64,000 bases of DNA from Protula sp. h YS-2021 (taxonomy: Eukaryota; Annelida; Polychaeta; Sabellida; Serpulidae). Within the stretch, counting starts at the first letter, position 1. Each line of letters starts with the position of its first letter. Location: NCBI GenBank assembly GCA_949752745.1, contig OX457033.1, positions 17,591,907 through 17,655,906 of the forward strand, written 5' to 3'. The notes under the pieces are model-generated. The model was not told the origin of the DNA and did no database searches. It worked only from the letters and a program-made list of their open reading frames with translations. Made by a program: the position numbers and the translations under genes. Positions 36,761 to 48,834 of this stretch are shown piece by piece.

Positions 36761-37504
36761 CGTTTGCTAAAGAATTGGTTTTTGGCCAAAATTTCTGCCA
36801 TTTTTTTCGAATTCCCAAAAAATTGTTGCAAGTTGATTACCAATAACCGCTATCATAACGAAAATTTGATGTCGGTTTCTGTGGCCGGTTTTAACTGAAA
36901 AATTATTTTCTAGCAAATTTTTGGTAAATAAAAAATATTCAGATAGTAGCCACGAAGGCAGTTATACTACCTTCATTTAGAACGTTTACATGAAAAAAGT
37001 AAGAGGTACGTTTTAGGGAAAATTGGTTTTTGGTCAATATTTCACATTTAAGTTTTGGCGAGTTGCCTAAAAAGTAATAGCCGGGTAGCAATATATCAAC
37101 ATCAACAAAAGTTTCCGGATATTCAGGTTTAGCGTTTGCTAAAGAATTGGTTTTTGGCCAAAATTTCTGCCATTTTTTCGAATTCCCAAAAAGTTGTTGC
37201 AAGTTGATTACCAATAACCGCTATCATAACGAAAATTTGATGTCGGTTTCTGTGGCCGGTTTTAACTGAAAAATTATTTTCTAGCAAATTTTTGGTAAAT
37301 AAAAAAATATTCAGATAGTAGCCACGAAGGCAGTTATACTACCTTCATTTAGAACGTTTACATGAAAAAAGTAAGAGGTACGTTTTAGGGAAAATTGGTT
37401 TTTGGTCAATATTTCACATTTAAGTTATGGCGAGTTGCCTAAAAAGTAATAGCCGGGTAGCAATATATCAACATCAACAAAAGTTTCCGGATATTCAGGT
37501 TTAA
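36761..37504. repeat. 372-bp tandem duplication
   Basis: Two near-identical copies (36761-37132 and 37133-37504), so recent. Each holds TTGGTTTTTGGCCAAAATTT and GGCGAGTTGCC(T/A)AAAAAG motifs related to the repeats at 20.9-21.5 kb. The two - strand frames here (79 and 91 aa) share GNSKKWQKFWPKTNSLANA only because of the repeat. Confidence 0.85.
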
Positions 37505-38174
37505 AACCTAGTAAGAGATATGAATTTTTAACTTAAAATTGAACATTCGCACAAAGGCACATAGGCACACTTTCAATAACTGCTATAGTCAATGCTTGTA
37601 CAAGAAGCTGGTTGCAAAAAGTTTGTGTTAAAAATGTTTTTAAAGTAAATTTTATTCTTATGGATGTAGAGAAATGTGGAAAATAATTGTTGATGCCAAA
37701 TATGAATTCGATTACTTTAATTTTTATCGAAGATATCTAACCCAGTTTTTTTTTAAGTAGAGCACATTTATCATATCATTTGCTTTACTTGAGGATTGAT
37801 TTTCTCAATCCGGGTGGACCTATAGAAATAATTAGAGGTACTCGTAAATGCCTACTTATGCATTTTAAATAAGTTGGACTGGAAGAGTTCAAATTCTGTG
37901 GCCGATTGGATTAATGTACCCTTCAAATCTTCTCTTCTCTTGTTTCAAAATGAGCAGTACTGTTTTGTCGAGATGAAAGAAAACTCAATCTCTATCCCTT
38001 GACTCTTTCATGAGTGCAAGACCAAATGGCAGCATTTATGAAATCTTTGATTTTAGCTCAGGCATTCCCTAATATCCGTATGAAACTTGTCATTTGATTT
38101 TTCACAAAGTTTATATAGGCGTACCGCTCGACTTAATTGTTCAAGTGTCAATTTACAACACCTGTTAGAAATTG

Positions 38175-38251
38175 CAAATAGAGAGATACAGAGAGAGAAA
38201 AATAGAAAGAAAGAAAGAAAGAAAACTGAAAAATAAAACAGAGAAGAAGCC

Positions 38252-38298
<47 letters not shown>

Positions 38299-38347
38299 GA
38301 GAGAGAGAGAGAAACAGAGACAGAGAGAGAGAGAGAGAGAGACAGAC

Positions 38348-38429
<82 letters not shown>

Positions 38430-38430
38430 G
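38175..38430. repeat. (GA)n purine tract
   Basis: About 250 bases of nearly pure GAGA on the + strand, with GGGA and GAAA interruptions near the left. The Ser/Leu open frame on the - strand is a by-product. Confidence 0.95.
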
Positions 38431-39105
38431 GATAAATAGTTAGACATAGGTAGATAGAGATATAGAGAGATGGTGGATAGACAAACTAATATACGGTTAT
38501 GAAATGTCTGTATGTTTTTTTTTTCAGAACATTCCTTTAGGCTTTTATAACATATTAACAAAAATATGATTAAATATCGCTGGTTAATAGAGCATTTTAT
38601 GACTGGCCATTAAACATACAACTATCAAGGCCATCTTAGATATAATTTGAACAGGAAGTTTATAGATTTGTTAATCTGTGCTTCACATATTTTCAGGGTA
38701 GAATTAGGAGCATAAATACAAACAGTGTGTCTTCTGTTACATTTAAACACTAGAAAGTAACTTAATATCAGTCAGTCTAAATGAAAGTGTGTAACTTACG
38801 TCCCGCTACTGACATATAACTTTGTGTACATGCAGATTAGCATGAATGCACTAAGCTTCACATCTTGAGACAGTCTGCAAACAATGAAACGTCAATTAAG
38901 TTTGTTACTTATGTGTAAGAAAAATGTATTTGTCATTTGACATTGTGTCTATATGGGACAACAAGCATTTCTGTCTGGCAATTCTCCGTTTGTTAATACA
39001 ATATCAAACAGTGTGTCACTGTGAAAGATCCTCTTTTGGATACAATTTAAATATCATTAGCAGAATTTATTTATTCATACATATACTTAAAATACATTTA
39101 TAATT

Positions 39106-42100
39106 ATGCCTGCATCGTTAGACGAACAGTTTGCCAAAGCCGTAAAACTCATTCAAAGTTTACCCAAAGAAGGTAAGCTTAAAAAATCTGTTTCTTGTGG
39201 ATAAATTGTAATTGCTATTAAACTTAATTACTGAAGTTACTCAAATAGAGAAGTTTTCTAAGACGATTTATACAATATAGCTATTTAGCATTCAATATAG
39301 AGCAGAAGGGGAAAAACGACATTGGACGTTAAATAAATTTAATAAATTGGTGTTTTAAGGCATCCAGGTATGTGTATTAATCTTTAAGTCCCCAGCAATG
39401 AATACAAATACAAGTAACAGAACACAAGATTGGCAGAAATAGTGGACAACGCTATCCTGTCAATTGAAATAACACATCATTTATCTTAGAAGTGTTTTTG
39501 TTGAAAATAATCGTCATCTGTGATATTTCCCAGAAATACTAATTAGTTGCAATAATGAAAAGTTTTAGAGGATTTGAGGAAAATACACGACAAGTATTTT
39601 GCACTTTATTGTTCGCGGCTTAAAAAATAAATTAGTGATACGTGATGGGATCTTGCCTCTTTTTTCAGATAGCGTCCTGTACTTTGTATTTAAATACTTT
39701 ATCGATAGGCTGGATGACACGACTGTGATAATGTCGAGGCAACCCGCATTATTACAAAACCTTAACAACGTATCATTATTCACAAATTCATAGCAACAAA
39801 ACACACATAAAAGCAAAAACAAACCAAAAAAAAAAAACAAAAGCAAAGGACAAGTGACAATTCATGTTAGTACACTATTGTATTGAGGTACAAATGGGAG
39901 TAAGAGCACTCTAAAAGGAATGCTCCTCTGGAAAGTTTTCCCTTGAACATCCACCGTAAGAGACGCTACAATTAATAATTTGCTGTGAAGCATAATGATA
40001 CACTTTTTATTGAAAGTAGCAACTGTAATTGCAATATAATACTGATATAGTTTTTAAGCTTTCTCTGTGGATTAAAAGGCGGCAATTTAGTTTTCAATCT
40101 TAATGTAATTTAAATTAATAGACAAAATTCTTATCTTCGATAAGAGGATGTAACTGCACTAATTTCCGATGAATTGTCTTGATCTTTAGATATAAACTTT
40201 TATTTGCTGTAATTTAAACTACGAGAAACAGAACGAACATTCTATGTGCAAATTTTGACTGTCACGAGGGCCATTTTTTTTCAGAACGCTGGCAAAAATG
40301 GAAGTAAACGACGTTCAATACATTTTCTAGATTATTTTTTATGTTTGAAAAAAAAAATCATTTTTTTTCTTGGCAATGTTGACATAAATAAAACAAATAA
40401 ATTCATTTTTTCTCTAAGCAATGCCGACATATTTGGTTATATTTACTAACTGGTTGAAATGACCTCCAACTGATAAAACATTATCAACAGTAGTCATCAG
40501 TTGGTAAAAGCAATATCACCAATAGTCACCAAGTGGTAAAACAACACAATCAATAATCATCAACTAGTCATCAACCGTTTTTATTCATGAGGTCACATGG
40601 CAGAAACCATGTACTATTTACACTGTAATACGCACTATGGATCGCATTAGGATATCGGTCTTGATTTGAAATAATAACAATAATATCTAAGTGTAGAATC
40701 AAATATGGTTGAGGTAGAAACTATGAGAACTGCTTGTCTTCTGTATAAATTTTAACATAAATTTATCAAAGCACAAAAAATTCGTTGGATAACATTATGT
40801 TCAGAAATTTGTTTTATCTGTCAATCTACATGATATTTAATCTGTAGAATTACACCTTAAATTAACTACGCGATCATTTTCACTTTTTCGAAGTATTAAG
40901 GACTTGGCCAAAATAAAATCAGCATATGAGTTTTTTCTCTTCGAGTAACTTTTTAAAACTTTTTAGCGAACCTTTAGTTCGCTTTTCTTCTACAGACACG
41001 CCAGTTTTAAATCAACTTTTTTGACAGATTTGCTACTAACTGCATGAAACTGCATATATATATGACGTCTTTGTGGTGCCAGATGTTAATATATATCTAT
41101 GACGTACAAGAAGCAGAAACAAAAGCAAAACTTACTATTGCTATTGCTGTAAAATGTCAATACTAACATTTAGGATAAAATGACATTGTTAAAATAACTT
41201 TGACAATAAAAATCAATTTTAAGAATTTCAAAAATTATATAAACAAATGTCTTTTGTGAAAATAAAATACGTGCGGTATATCGTCCTAAAACGCTACTCA
41301 AATACCTTTTGATTCAGTTTCTAATTGCATTTTAGGACGAACTCTTAAAACATTAAGACTTTTAATTGAGTATATGCATTGTATCTATAGATGAATATAA
41401 GAATATAAGTTTACTAGATGCACTTAAGTACTGAAAATATTCTGTAGGGTCACTTGTACCAGACACATCTACAAAATTAAAGTATTATGCGTTCTACAAA
41501 CAAGCGACTGTTGGCAAAGTGAATATACCACAGCCTGGGATCCAAGACATAACTGGTAGAGCTAAATGGTAAAACCTTTTTAGTTAATTACCTTAATATT
41601 TTGTTACAGTTTTTTTTAAACCAATCTACAACATTCACTGAATTATGTTTTACTAAGAGTGTATTTCAAAGGTAAATATATACCAATGATTTAAGGAAAT
41701 TATCATTAGTATTGCGAGAAAAGGACTTCTTAAGTTATATCTTTATTCTTCATAAAGTAATTTTGTGGTGAATATAAACTCATTTTATTAAGCCAATACT
41801 CCGCGATGACAAAACAATGACTTCTTTTAAAATCTATTTTTATGGTTAACTGCGCTGTTAGTTTCATAACTGACTTGTTATATCAGGGATGCATGGAACG
41901 GTCTCGGCGACATGTCAAAAGAAGCAGCAAAGCAAGGATATGTCAATGAATTAGCCCAGGTTGTATTCATTTTCAGGAACCAATAATTGAATTTAGCTCA
42001 TGCCATGCATAATGGCAATATAATTAGCGACCTTTCTCGTCATGACAGTGACCTCACTCCGCTGACAGAAGGTGTAATTTTAATGGAGACATTCGATGTT

Positions 42101-42629
42101 GTTCATAAAAAAAACAGCTATCTGTCTCGTCTTTGAGTTGTGTTTTTTACAAATGCACAAACACTTGTTAATGTTTAATTGAATAGTGATTTTGTTATGT
42201 GTAACAATCTGGTCTGTCTGTTAGACTGGAAATTCAAGGGCACCTTAAATTAATAATGTCAAATTTTACGGTTAATTTGAAATAATTGCGCTGCTTACGA
42301 ATAAAAACCTGAAAAACGTTTTAACCGTTCTGTTCTGTTCATAGTTGTTGCATTTATTAGCAAAATGAGCAGAACGTATATTTTCTTGCATATTTCATGA
42401 GATGATATTCTTATTCAGTTGACATGGCATACTTTGTATTTTGTTCTATTATTGTATTCCTTTGTATTTCATTTATTTACTCCGTATGTTAAATGAGATG
42501 CGTGATTGCATAATTCTTGCAATGTCAAAAATGTTGTTAATTTTTCAGGGTTTGGTAGAACCTGAGTCAGACACAGACGCAGAAATTGTTGAACTTCTTA
42601 ACGACTTCAGATCAGCTGTGGGAAAATAA
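39106..42629 (+). CDS. Acyl-CoA-binding protein (ACBP domain, ACBD-like)
   Basis: Four exons: 39106-39172, 41448-41568, 41887-41959 and 42549-42629 (TAA). Phases 1, 2, 0 agree and the product is 113 aa. The ACBP fold binds long-chain acyl-CoA esters in the cytosol. Visible landmarks: QFAKAVKLIQSLPKEG (helix 1), LKYYAFYKQATVGKVN (helix 2 with the Y-x-x-YKQAT-G ligand motif), GRAKWDAWNGLGDMSKEAAK (KW-AW-L core) and GYVNEL (helix 4). The loop PQPGIQDITG replaces the common RPG-D--G. The tail (EPESDTDAEIVELLNDFRSA) is acidic and lacks a membrane segment. The VIQSLPK-like first helix and LGDMSKE resemble the ACBP domain of ACBD5. The absence of a coiled coil and tail anchor makes it a short stand-alone form, so I give no symbol. 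The first intron (2.3 kb) crosses the right edge of duplication unit 2. Confidence 0.88.
40465..40580. repeat. ~31-bp minisatellite in ACBP intron 1
   Basis: Three to four degenerate units of the form CAACTGGTAAAACAATATCA followed by CCAATAGTCAT. Short and intronic. Confidence 0.55.
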
Positions 42630-43051
42630 CTGAGAGATTGCTGGTTTAAGCACTTGCTGCCTAATCTACGAAAATATTTCTGTTTCACTGACTATTTTAC
42701 CACTATAGCAATAAGGCTATCTTAGAAAGGTTGATGTTATCAGAAATACGTATTTGTAACAGGTTGGTGCTCAAAAATTCATGACTATGTTTATTTTAAC
42801 AAACAATAAAACATTAGCGCATTTGTTTTTCTTTATGTGATTTTTAAAATTAAAAGTTCTTAAAGGACTTATAAAACTGATAAGACTTGGCAGAGTAGCA
42901 TAACTGTTTCTTTGTATATTTATGTATAGAGATAGGGTGTTGTAAAAATTCCTCAATGGAAGGAAATTTAAATATCTATTTAAGATAGCTCTCTTCATTG
43001 TTTGAACAATGACTTTTTTAATGTTTATAATTCACCTCGTTTTGATAAAAG

Positions 43052-43057
43052 AATAAA
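43052..43057 (+). terminator. Candidate ACBP poly(A) signal
   Basis: AATAAA about 420 bases after the ACBP stop. A second nearby hexamer at ~42805 (AACAATAAAACA) is an alternative. Confidence 0.4.
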
Positions 43058-43059
43058 CG

Positions 43060-44465
43060 CTCTTTAATTCATTTTAAAGTCTTTGACAGGCATGACTGTA
43101 CGATAATAATTGCGAGTTTGTCAAGTACGACTGGTTTGTTAATTTCATTTCAAAGGTTTTATCAGGTGTGACTTTACAATAACAGCTGCAAGCTCATCAA
43201 GTACAACTGATTTGTTAATTTTGTGCTAAATCAAAAAAGGGACGGTTAAATTCGTTGTGTTTTATTAATAGGAAAGCTAAATGAATAAATTTTCGGTGAG
43301 TATTTTCAACATTCATGATAGGCTGATTAATCAAGTAACAAGTCAAATAAATGCCATTGGTTGTCTCACAAACACCTATACATTACTTAACTTAAACAAA
43401 ATTTTGTTTTGCTTTGCAAAACATTTACATCTGATCTTTTTACTTGTTATGATGTACAAGTTTGCTAATGTTAAGTTATGATTCTTTCACACTTTGAAAT
43501 TTAGGTAACAGATAAAAGTGATATAATATCATTAAACATCCAAATGTTAAGATAAGATAAGATAATCAGAAAAAAATGTGTATCATCACAAGGGGAATAC
43601 AAATATTGGGCAATTATTTACAATTCACAAGACTACTTGTTTTATTATTCTGAAGATTTTGACTGTTATTCTAGAAAAAAATTTAAATAGCAAAGCGACT
43701 AATGCCTGATAATATAAAGACACCCAAACATCTGCACCACACATGATCTGTCCCTTCTTAAAATCCAGCTCAAGATAAAATTTGATGCTTTAAGGCTTTA
43801 AGAAATGTTTGGCTGTGATATTTTTGACCTGCTTGCATTCTGCATTTTGTTCTGCAGGTACACTAAGATTTTAGTTATCAATCTCTTTATTAGACCAATT
43901 TCTCGAATGTGAATGGAATTGTATATATTCTAAAGTAATAATTAACTTTAGGTAAATAATATATGGACAGAGTTTATTACGAGCCGAAGGTCGTCGATTC
44001 AGGCATCGTCAAGCCTACGACCCACAACTTTTAGAATCCTACAGATTTTTAGAGTTATACGCTATATTTGTATATACAGTAGCAACAAACAAATATTCTC
44101 CACTCGAATGCTAATAAAAGAAATACATAAATGAGTTTAAATAGACAAGAAATCGAAGTAAAATTTGTTCTAAATTTTAAAAAAGCACAGAAAATAAACA
44201 AATATGAATGACGAAATGTACATTATTCAGCCTTTAAAACACCAGTGAGAGCACCTTTTTCTTTTGTTGAATTTTTTTCTGAAATGAAGTTGAAACGTTG
44301 TTATAAAACAGCTAACCTTTGAGTTAGAGCTTGGCTTTTGGACAACAATCGATGGTTTCCATTATATAAACTCTAAAAGCATGTTTTTGTCTAATATTTA
44401 CCTTACTTCAGATCATATATAGCTTTCTTCTCTAAAGGCAGACATACAGAATTTTGGTGGGATAA
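43060..44465. other. AT-rich intergenic stretch, nothing recognised
   Basis: No exon, RNA gene or repeat that I can support. One 66-aa open frame at 43281-43481 has no recognisable features. Confidence 0.4.
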
Positions 44466-44469
44466 TTTT

Positions 44470-45160
44470 AGGGAACGTCTAAATACACGCCGGAGGTATA
44501 TAAACCAGAATCCAGTGTTACATACACGCCAGGTTTAGACAATCCCACTGCGTGTTACAGCTGCGTCTGGAACAACAACACATGGATTTTCAAATAATTT
44601 CAAGATTTTTTATCCAATAATGGTAATTTATACATTGTTATGAACGATAAATAACTCTTTCTTACTAATCAAATCCTTATTTATTCATTAAGTTACCATG
44701 ATCTATTTAAAATTAGTCCTTTAAAAGTACTGTGTTATTTCTTCTAAAAATGGTGGTAGACATACGGCATTTCTATCGTGGTCAGTGGTGTATTTGGAAG
44801 AGCATAAGACTTTACAAAGTACATAATACCCCGGGCATGTATATAAGAACCAGTTCAGTGTTATATACAGAACCTATGGCAATTAATTAAGATGTTACTC
44901 ATTCTTATATACACGCCATTGCTTTGAATAGAATACAAACAAATTCCATCAAACTTGAAGTAAATGCTGGCGTGTAAATGCGTTTTGGAGTTATATACAC
45001 GCCAGAATGTGTGGTGTTTAAATAAGATGTCACACTATATTATACGCACACCACAATAGATTAAATATAGAACACCCATAATTACGCGATTTGCATGCTG
45101 AAAATATATATAAAAACACTAAATATACAAAATAATTTTAGTGGCGTGTATATAAGATAA
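44470..45160. repeat. Cluster of GGCGTGTATA / TATACACGCC ends
   Basis: Copies of the 10-mer in both orientations near 44483, 44522, 44912, 44967, 44996 and 45143, spaced 30-400 bases apart. They look like ends of small inverted-repeat elements of the family described at 45171-48082. Confidence 0.6.
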
Positions 45161-45170
45161 AAATATCTCT

Positions 45171-46056
45171 TATATATGTTACAGTCAATCTGTGTATTCA
45201 GTCAATACATGTACTGACTGAAATTTTTATGCAAAATATTTGACTGTGAACGAATAACAAAGTTGTTTTTCTACTAAAATTGCAATAATAAAATGAACGT
45301 TATGTGCTGGGTTAAAAAATATTGCAATTAATGCAAAAATAATCGTGTGTAAGTGACCCAATCATTTTTATGTCCAGAGTAACTAAAATTCTGAGCAATT
45401 AAGTACCCATTTACCTTGTTTTATTGTTTAATCCCGGAAAACATAAGCCATTTCCACATTTCACTACTACGTAGAAATAAGTAATTATCTTTTGGCACAT
45501 CGGTGACATCATTATAGATATTGTTCTAATATTCAGTAATTAATTACATTCTAAGAAGCAAGTCTATCTTTTCACTTAATTGCAATCGAAAAATATGTAT
45601 TGATGTGTAATTTTGTAATTATATTGATGTGCAATTATGTGATGAAGTATTTATATTTTGTTTTTTTTTAGTCAATTGCAACTTCACCGCTATTCAGATT
45701 ATTTGCATTCTAAGAATTGAGTATATCCATTGAATCTTTTGCAATCTCACATTATGTACCGATGCATATTTGTAATCGTGTACTTTAATGGATGTGCAAC
45801 TAAGAATGGAGGCATTAATATGTTATGTAATTATTGTCAAACAACTTAACAAGATGAATAAAATAACAACAGTTTTGTTTCAAATATTGAACAAAGTACT
45901 TCAGGCAATACGTGTATTGAGTGGTTTCTAATTTCAGTCAATACGTGAATTGCCTGAAAATTTTAGTCAGTGCACGTATTGTCTGACCTTTACAGCCAAT
46001 ACATGTATTGCCTAGAAATTTCAGTCAATACACGTATTGACTAACATATACACGCC
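45171..46056. mobile_element. Inverted-repeat element 1 (CAGTCAAT type)
   Basis: The left end reads TATATGTTACAGTCAATCTG and then a near-palindrome around CAGTCAATACATGTACTGAC. The right end, on the - strand, reads GGCGTGTATATGTTAGTCAA followed by TACGTGTATTGACTG. The two ends share the same TCAATAC-type palindrome. About 0.9 kb with no open frame; a non-autonomous DNA element is my best reading. Confidence 0.6.
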
Positions 46057-46287
46057 AGATTTTGAAAAGAAATGGATTTTTGTGAGTTGCATTTGTTACT
46101 ATTAGGATGTTTAAACTTAAGTTCTTCAATGTGTAAAATAATGGTGGAGTGTATATAACAAGCATTTGAGTGTTATATACACGCCAGAATAGGACCAGTT
46201 ACAACGATTCGTACATAAGGTGGCGTGTAAAAAGCACATATATATATATATATATACGCCCACGTGTATATTAGGCACAATTTGCTT

Positions 46288-46313
46288 TTATATACACGCC
46301 GGCGTGTATATAA
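46288..46313. repeat. Perfect 26-bp palindrome
   Basis: TTATATACACGCC followed directly by its reverse complement. It appears to be the head-to-head junction of two element ends. A 20-bp version lies at 48063-48082. Confidence 0.9.
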
Positions 46314-46321
46314 TTTATATT

Positions 46322-47588
46322 TGAACCGGCGTGTATATGTTACAGGCAATTTGAGTATTCAGGCAATTCGTGAACTGCCTGAAATTTTCAGGCAATTCGT
46401 GAACTGCCTGTAGGGATCAGGCAATTCGTGAATTAACTAAAATTTTCAGGCAGTTCGTGAATTGCCTGCAATTTAGGGGTTCCTTGTTTACAAATTGCCT
46501 AAAGTCGTTTCAGGCAATTTGTGTATCAAAATATTAACTGTTTAACAGAGCCAAATTTGTTAATTTTTTTTCTTTATAATCGAAATAGTTGCAATTAAGG
46601 CATGTACTTGGGGAAATATAACAGGGGGTCTTAGTATACGTGTCTTACCTGACCATGTTTCATAACTGCAATTATGGCTTGAGTAAAACATTGTCCTATG
46701 GGCTCCAGTTTCCGGAATAGATCAATGGCCAATAATGTTTCTCACCGGAGTAGGGAATCAACTAAGTGGCCTATCACTTTCCTTCCAAGTTACTCGGAGG
46801 TTTAGGTCTTAAACTATAAAAGTAACAACAAGTTACTTCTGTCGTTATTTGAAAGCAGGTCTAAAAATTGCAAGTTAATTTCTTGTGATAAATTTAAAAT
46901 CCAAGATTTTAACGAGTCTGTTATTTCCAACCGGATGAATTGCAAGAAAACTGAAGGATTAAATTTATTTCCAAATAAACCTCTGTAATTAAACACAATC
47001 CAATCTGTTGTGGGAGTTTATGGTTTAGAATTGCAATTATACATTGATGTAACCGCTATATAAGTATGGTGTATGCCTTTTTCTTGATACAATTGCAATT
47101 AACGGGCATCAGAGTGGAGTGCTATTATGCAACTGAGTTCGTGGTGAAATGCATGCAAAGTGATTCTTTGATGTAAAGATAAACGCTAATTACTTGTTAT
47201 AATTGCAATTAACACGCAGCAGAGTGCTCTTTTATGGTGGTAATGAAGTGGGATGTTTTAGTTCAAATAACCAGTAGATGAATGCAATTTATGATAAAAA
47301 AATAATTATCAACGGAGTTTCTGATGTACGATTGATGTAAATATGAACGTTTAATTCTTGTACAGGCAACTATTGCTTTATAACTGCCTATGAAATTTAG
47401 CAATAAATAGAAGAAACATTAAAACTTGTTCAACATCTCTTATAAAACATGTTTCAGGCAATTCGTGAACTGACTGGTCCCTAATTCCAGGCAATTCGCG
47501 AACTGCCTGAAAATTTAGTTAATTCACGAATTGCCTGACCAATTCACGAATTGCCTGAATACACAAATTGTCTGTAACGTATATATGT
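46322..47588. mobile_element. Inverted-repeat element 2 (CAGGCAAT type)
   Basis: The left end (46328-46381) reads GGCGTGTATATGTTACAGGC, AATT, a spacer, then the near-palindrome CAGGCAATTCGTGAACTGCC. The right end (47544-47588), read on the - strand, is CATATATACGTTACAGACAA then TTTGTGTATTCAGGCAATTC. Arms of about 48 bp match at roughly 90%. The palindrome is repeated three to four times just inside each end (46360-46470 and 47455-47565). About 1.27 kb, non-coding. Confidence 0.65.
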
Positions 47589-48082
47589 TACAGGGAATCT
47601 GTGTAATTTCGGATTTCGCGAAATCATTAGGGAATTCGTGTAATGAATAAGCTCATGTTGATCATAAAACTATTTTGAAAAATTATCCATTCAGAAAGGC
47701 TGTTCAGTGGTTCTTCAAACTGTGTATCCCTTTTCATATCGAAAGAAATTGGAATTTATAACATTACCATCCAAAATAACAGAATTTGACGTAAAATGTG
47801 ACGTAAGTTACATAGGATAAAAAATGTCGCTAAATTCGGGTACTGCAGGATCTCATGAATGATGGTTTGGCAATCGAGTGCTTTGAGTATATTAATTCAA
47901 AATCTACTATTAAATTCGGTAAAATACTACATTGCAAACATGAAAATTCTCAATAGAAACATCGAAATTGATTGAGCAAGTTATTACACGAATCCACTAG
48001 GGATTTCATGAAATCCCTAATTTCACAGATTCCCTGTAACATACACAAGATTGATTTCGGAGTATACACGCCGGCGTGTATA
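47575..48082. mobile_element. Inverted-repeat element 3 (CAGGGAAT type)
   Basis: The left end is TATATGTTACAGGGAATCTG then TGTAATTTCGG, followed by a TTTCGCGAAA palindrome. The right end on the - strand is GTGTATGTTACAGGGAATCT then GTGAAATTAGGG, followed by the palindrome GGGATTTCATGAAATCCC. It closes with TATACACGCCGGCGTGTATA at 48063-48082. About 0.5 kb, sharing its left boundary sequence with element 2. Confidence 0.6.
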
Positions 48083-48644
48083 TAGCTTCACCCATAATTT
48101 TTTGGGCGATAATTGCAGTTTGTTGTAGACTTACGGGAAGATAGCAAATGAATGTTTCCACAGGTAAAGACAAGTTGTTTCACCAGAAGGAAAAATAACA
48201 ACAAAACCGAACCAGAAAATGGAAAAGAGCTTGAAAATGGAAGTTTACTCGTACCAATAATTTAGCTCTAAGTCAGCCCTTCATTATTTTTACTTGATAT
48301 ATTTCTTTATCATACGCCAAACCTCAGGTGTAGGTCGTTTCAAGGACCTACCATTAACTGTAAAACCCTCGGTGAGAAAAACCGATAATAATATACCATC
48401 ATTTGCAGACTGCAACTTTTTTTGTCAGCTGTTGTACTTTTTTATTTATAAAATCAGGACTTTCTCTACACGTAAGGGTTCAAGAAAACAATTAGCCTGG
48501 AATTTCCTTCATATTTCTTGTTCTGCAGTTCTGTTGTATATCGTGATATATGCACGGCCTGTGCAACAAGCCAGTTCACGGTTTCGAGTGAGCATGCTCA
48601 GTAGAAGAAACTCACAGGCTTCTATTTTGAAAGGTAAACGGAAC

Positions 48645-48725
48645 AGACCCCCCCCCCGGAACGGACCCCCCCGGAACAGACCCCCCTTTTTTGCAGTGGT
48701 AGGAACAGACCCCCCCCCCCCCCCA
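48645..48725. repeat. GGAACAGACCCCCC tract, left arm
   Basis: Several units of GGAACAGAC followed by runs of 6-14 C, with TTTTTTGCAGTGGTAGGAAC between them. The reverse complement of this sequence occurs at 53464-53572, so the two tracts bracket 4.8 kb of tandem arrays. Confidence 0.85.
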
Positions 48726-48732
48726 TTTTTAG

Positions 48733-48759
48733 CCCAGCTTACGTTACACGTAAGCTGGG
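48733..48759. repeat. Hairpin CCCAGCTTACG/CGTAAGCTGGG
   Basis: An 11-bp perfect stem with a 5-base loop, next to the C-rich tract. It is followed at 48790-48812 by a (TTAG)n run. Confidence 0.75.
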
Positions 48760-48834
48760 GTATTCCTATCGGTTTGCGGGCGGTGTCCGTTAGTTAGTTA
48801 GTTAGTTAGTTGTTTATTTAGTAAACTTTGGTTC

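Larger units (their letters stand above)
32110..41300. repeat. Segmental duplication unit 2
   Basis: Partner of 11390-31990 (anchors listed there). Lies directly after unit 1 in the same orientation, i.e. a tandem duplication. It keeps an intact secreted gene, decayed FIRRM exon relics and exon 1 of the acyl-CoA-binding gene. The segment 33.1-39.1 kb has no other gene. Confidence 0.7.

Noticed and set aside
38148..38561. 137-aa Ser/Leu-repeat frame on the - strand
   Set aside because: Translation of the (GA)n microsatellite.
48294..48797. 167-aa + strand open frame
   Set aside because: It runs from AT-rich unique DNA through the C-rich tract and hairpin; composition changes abruptly and no domain is seen.
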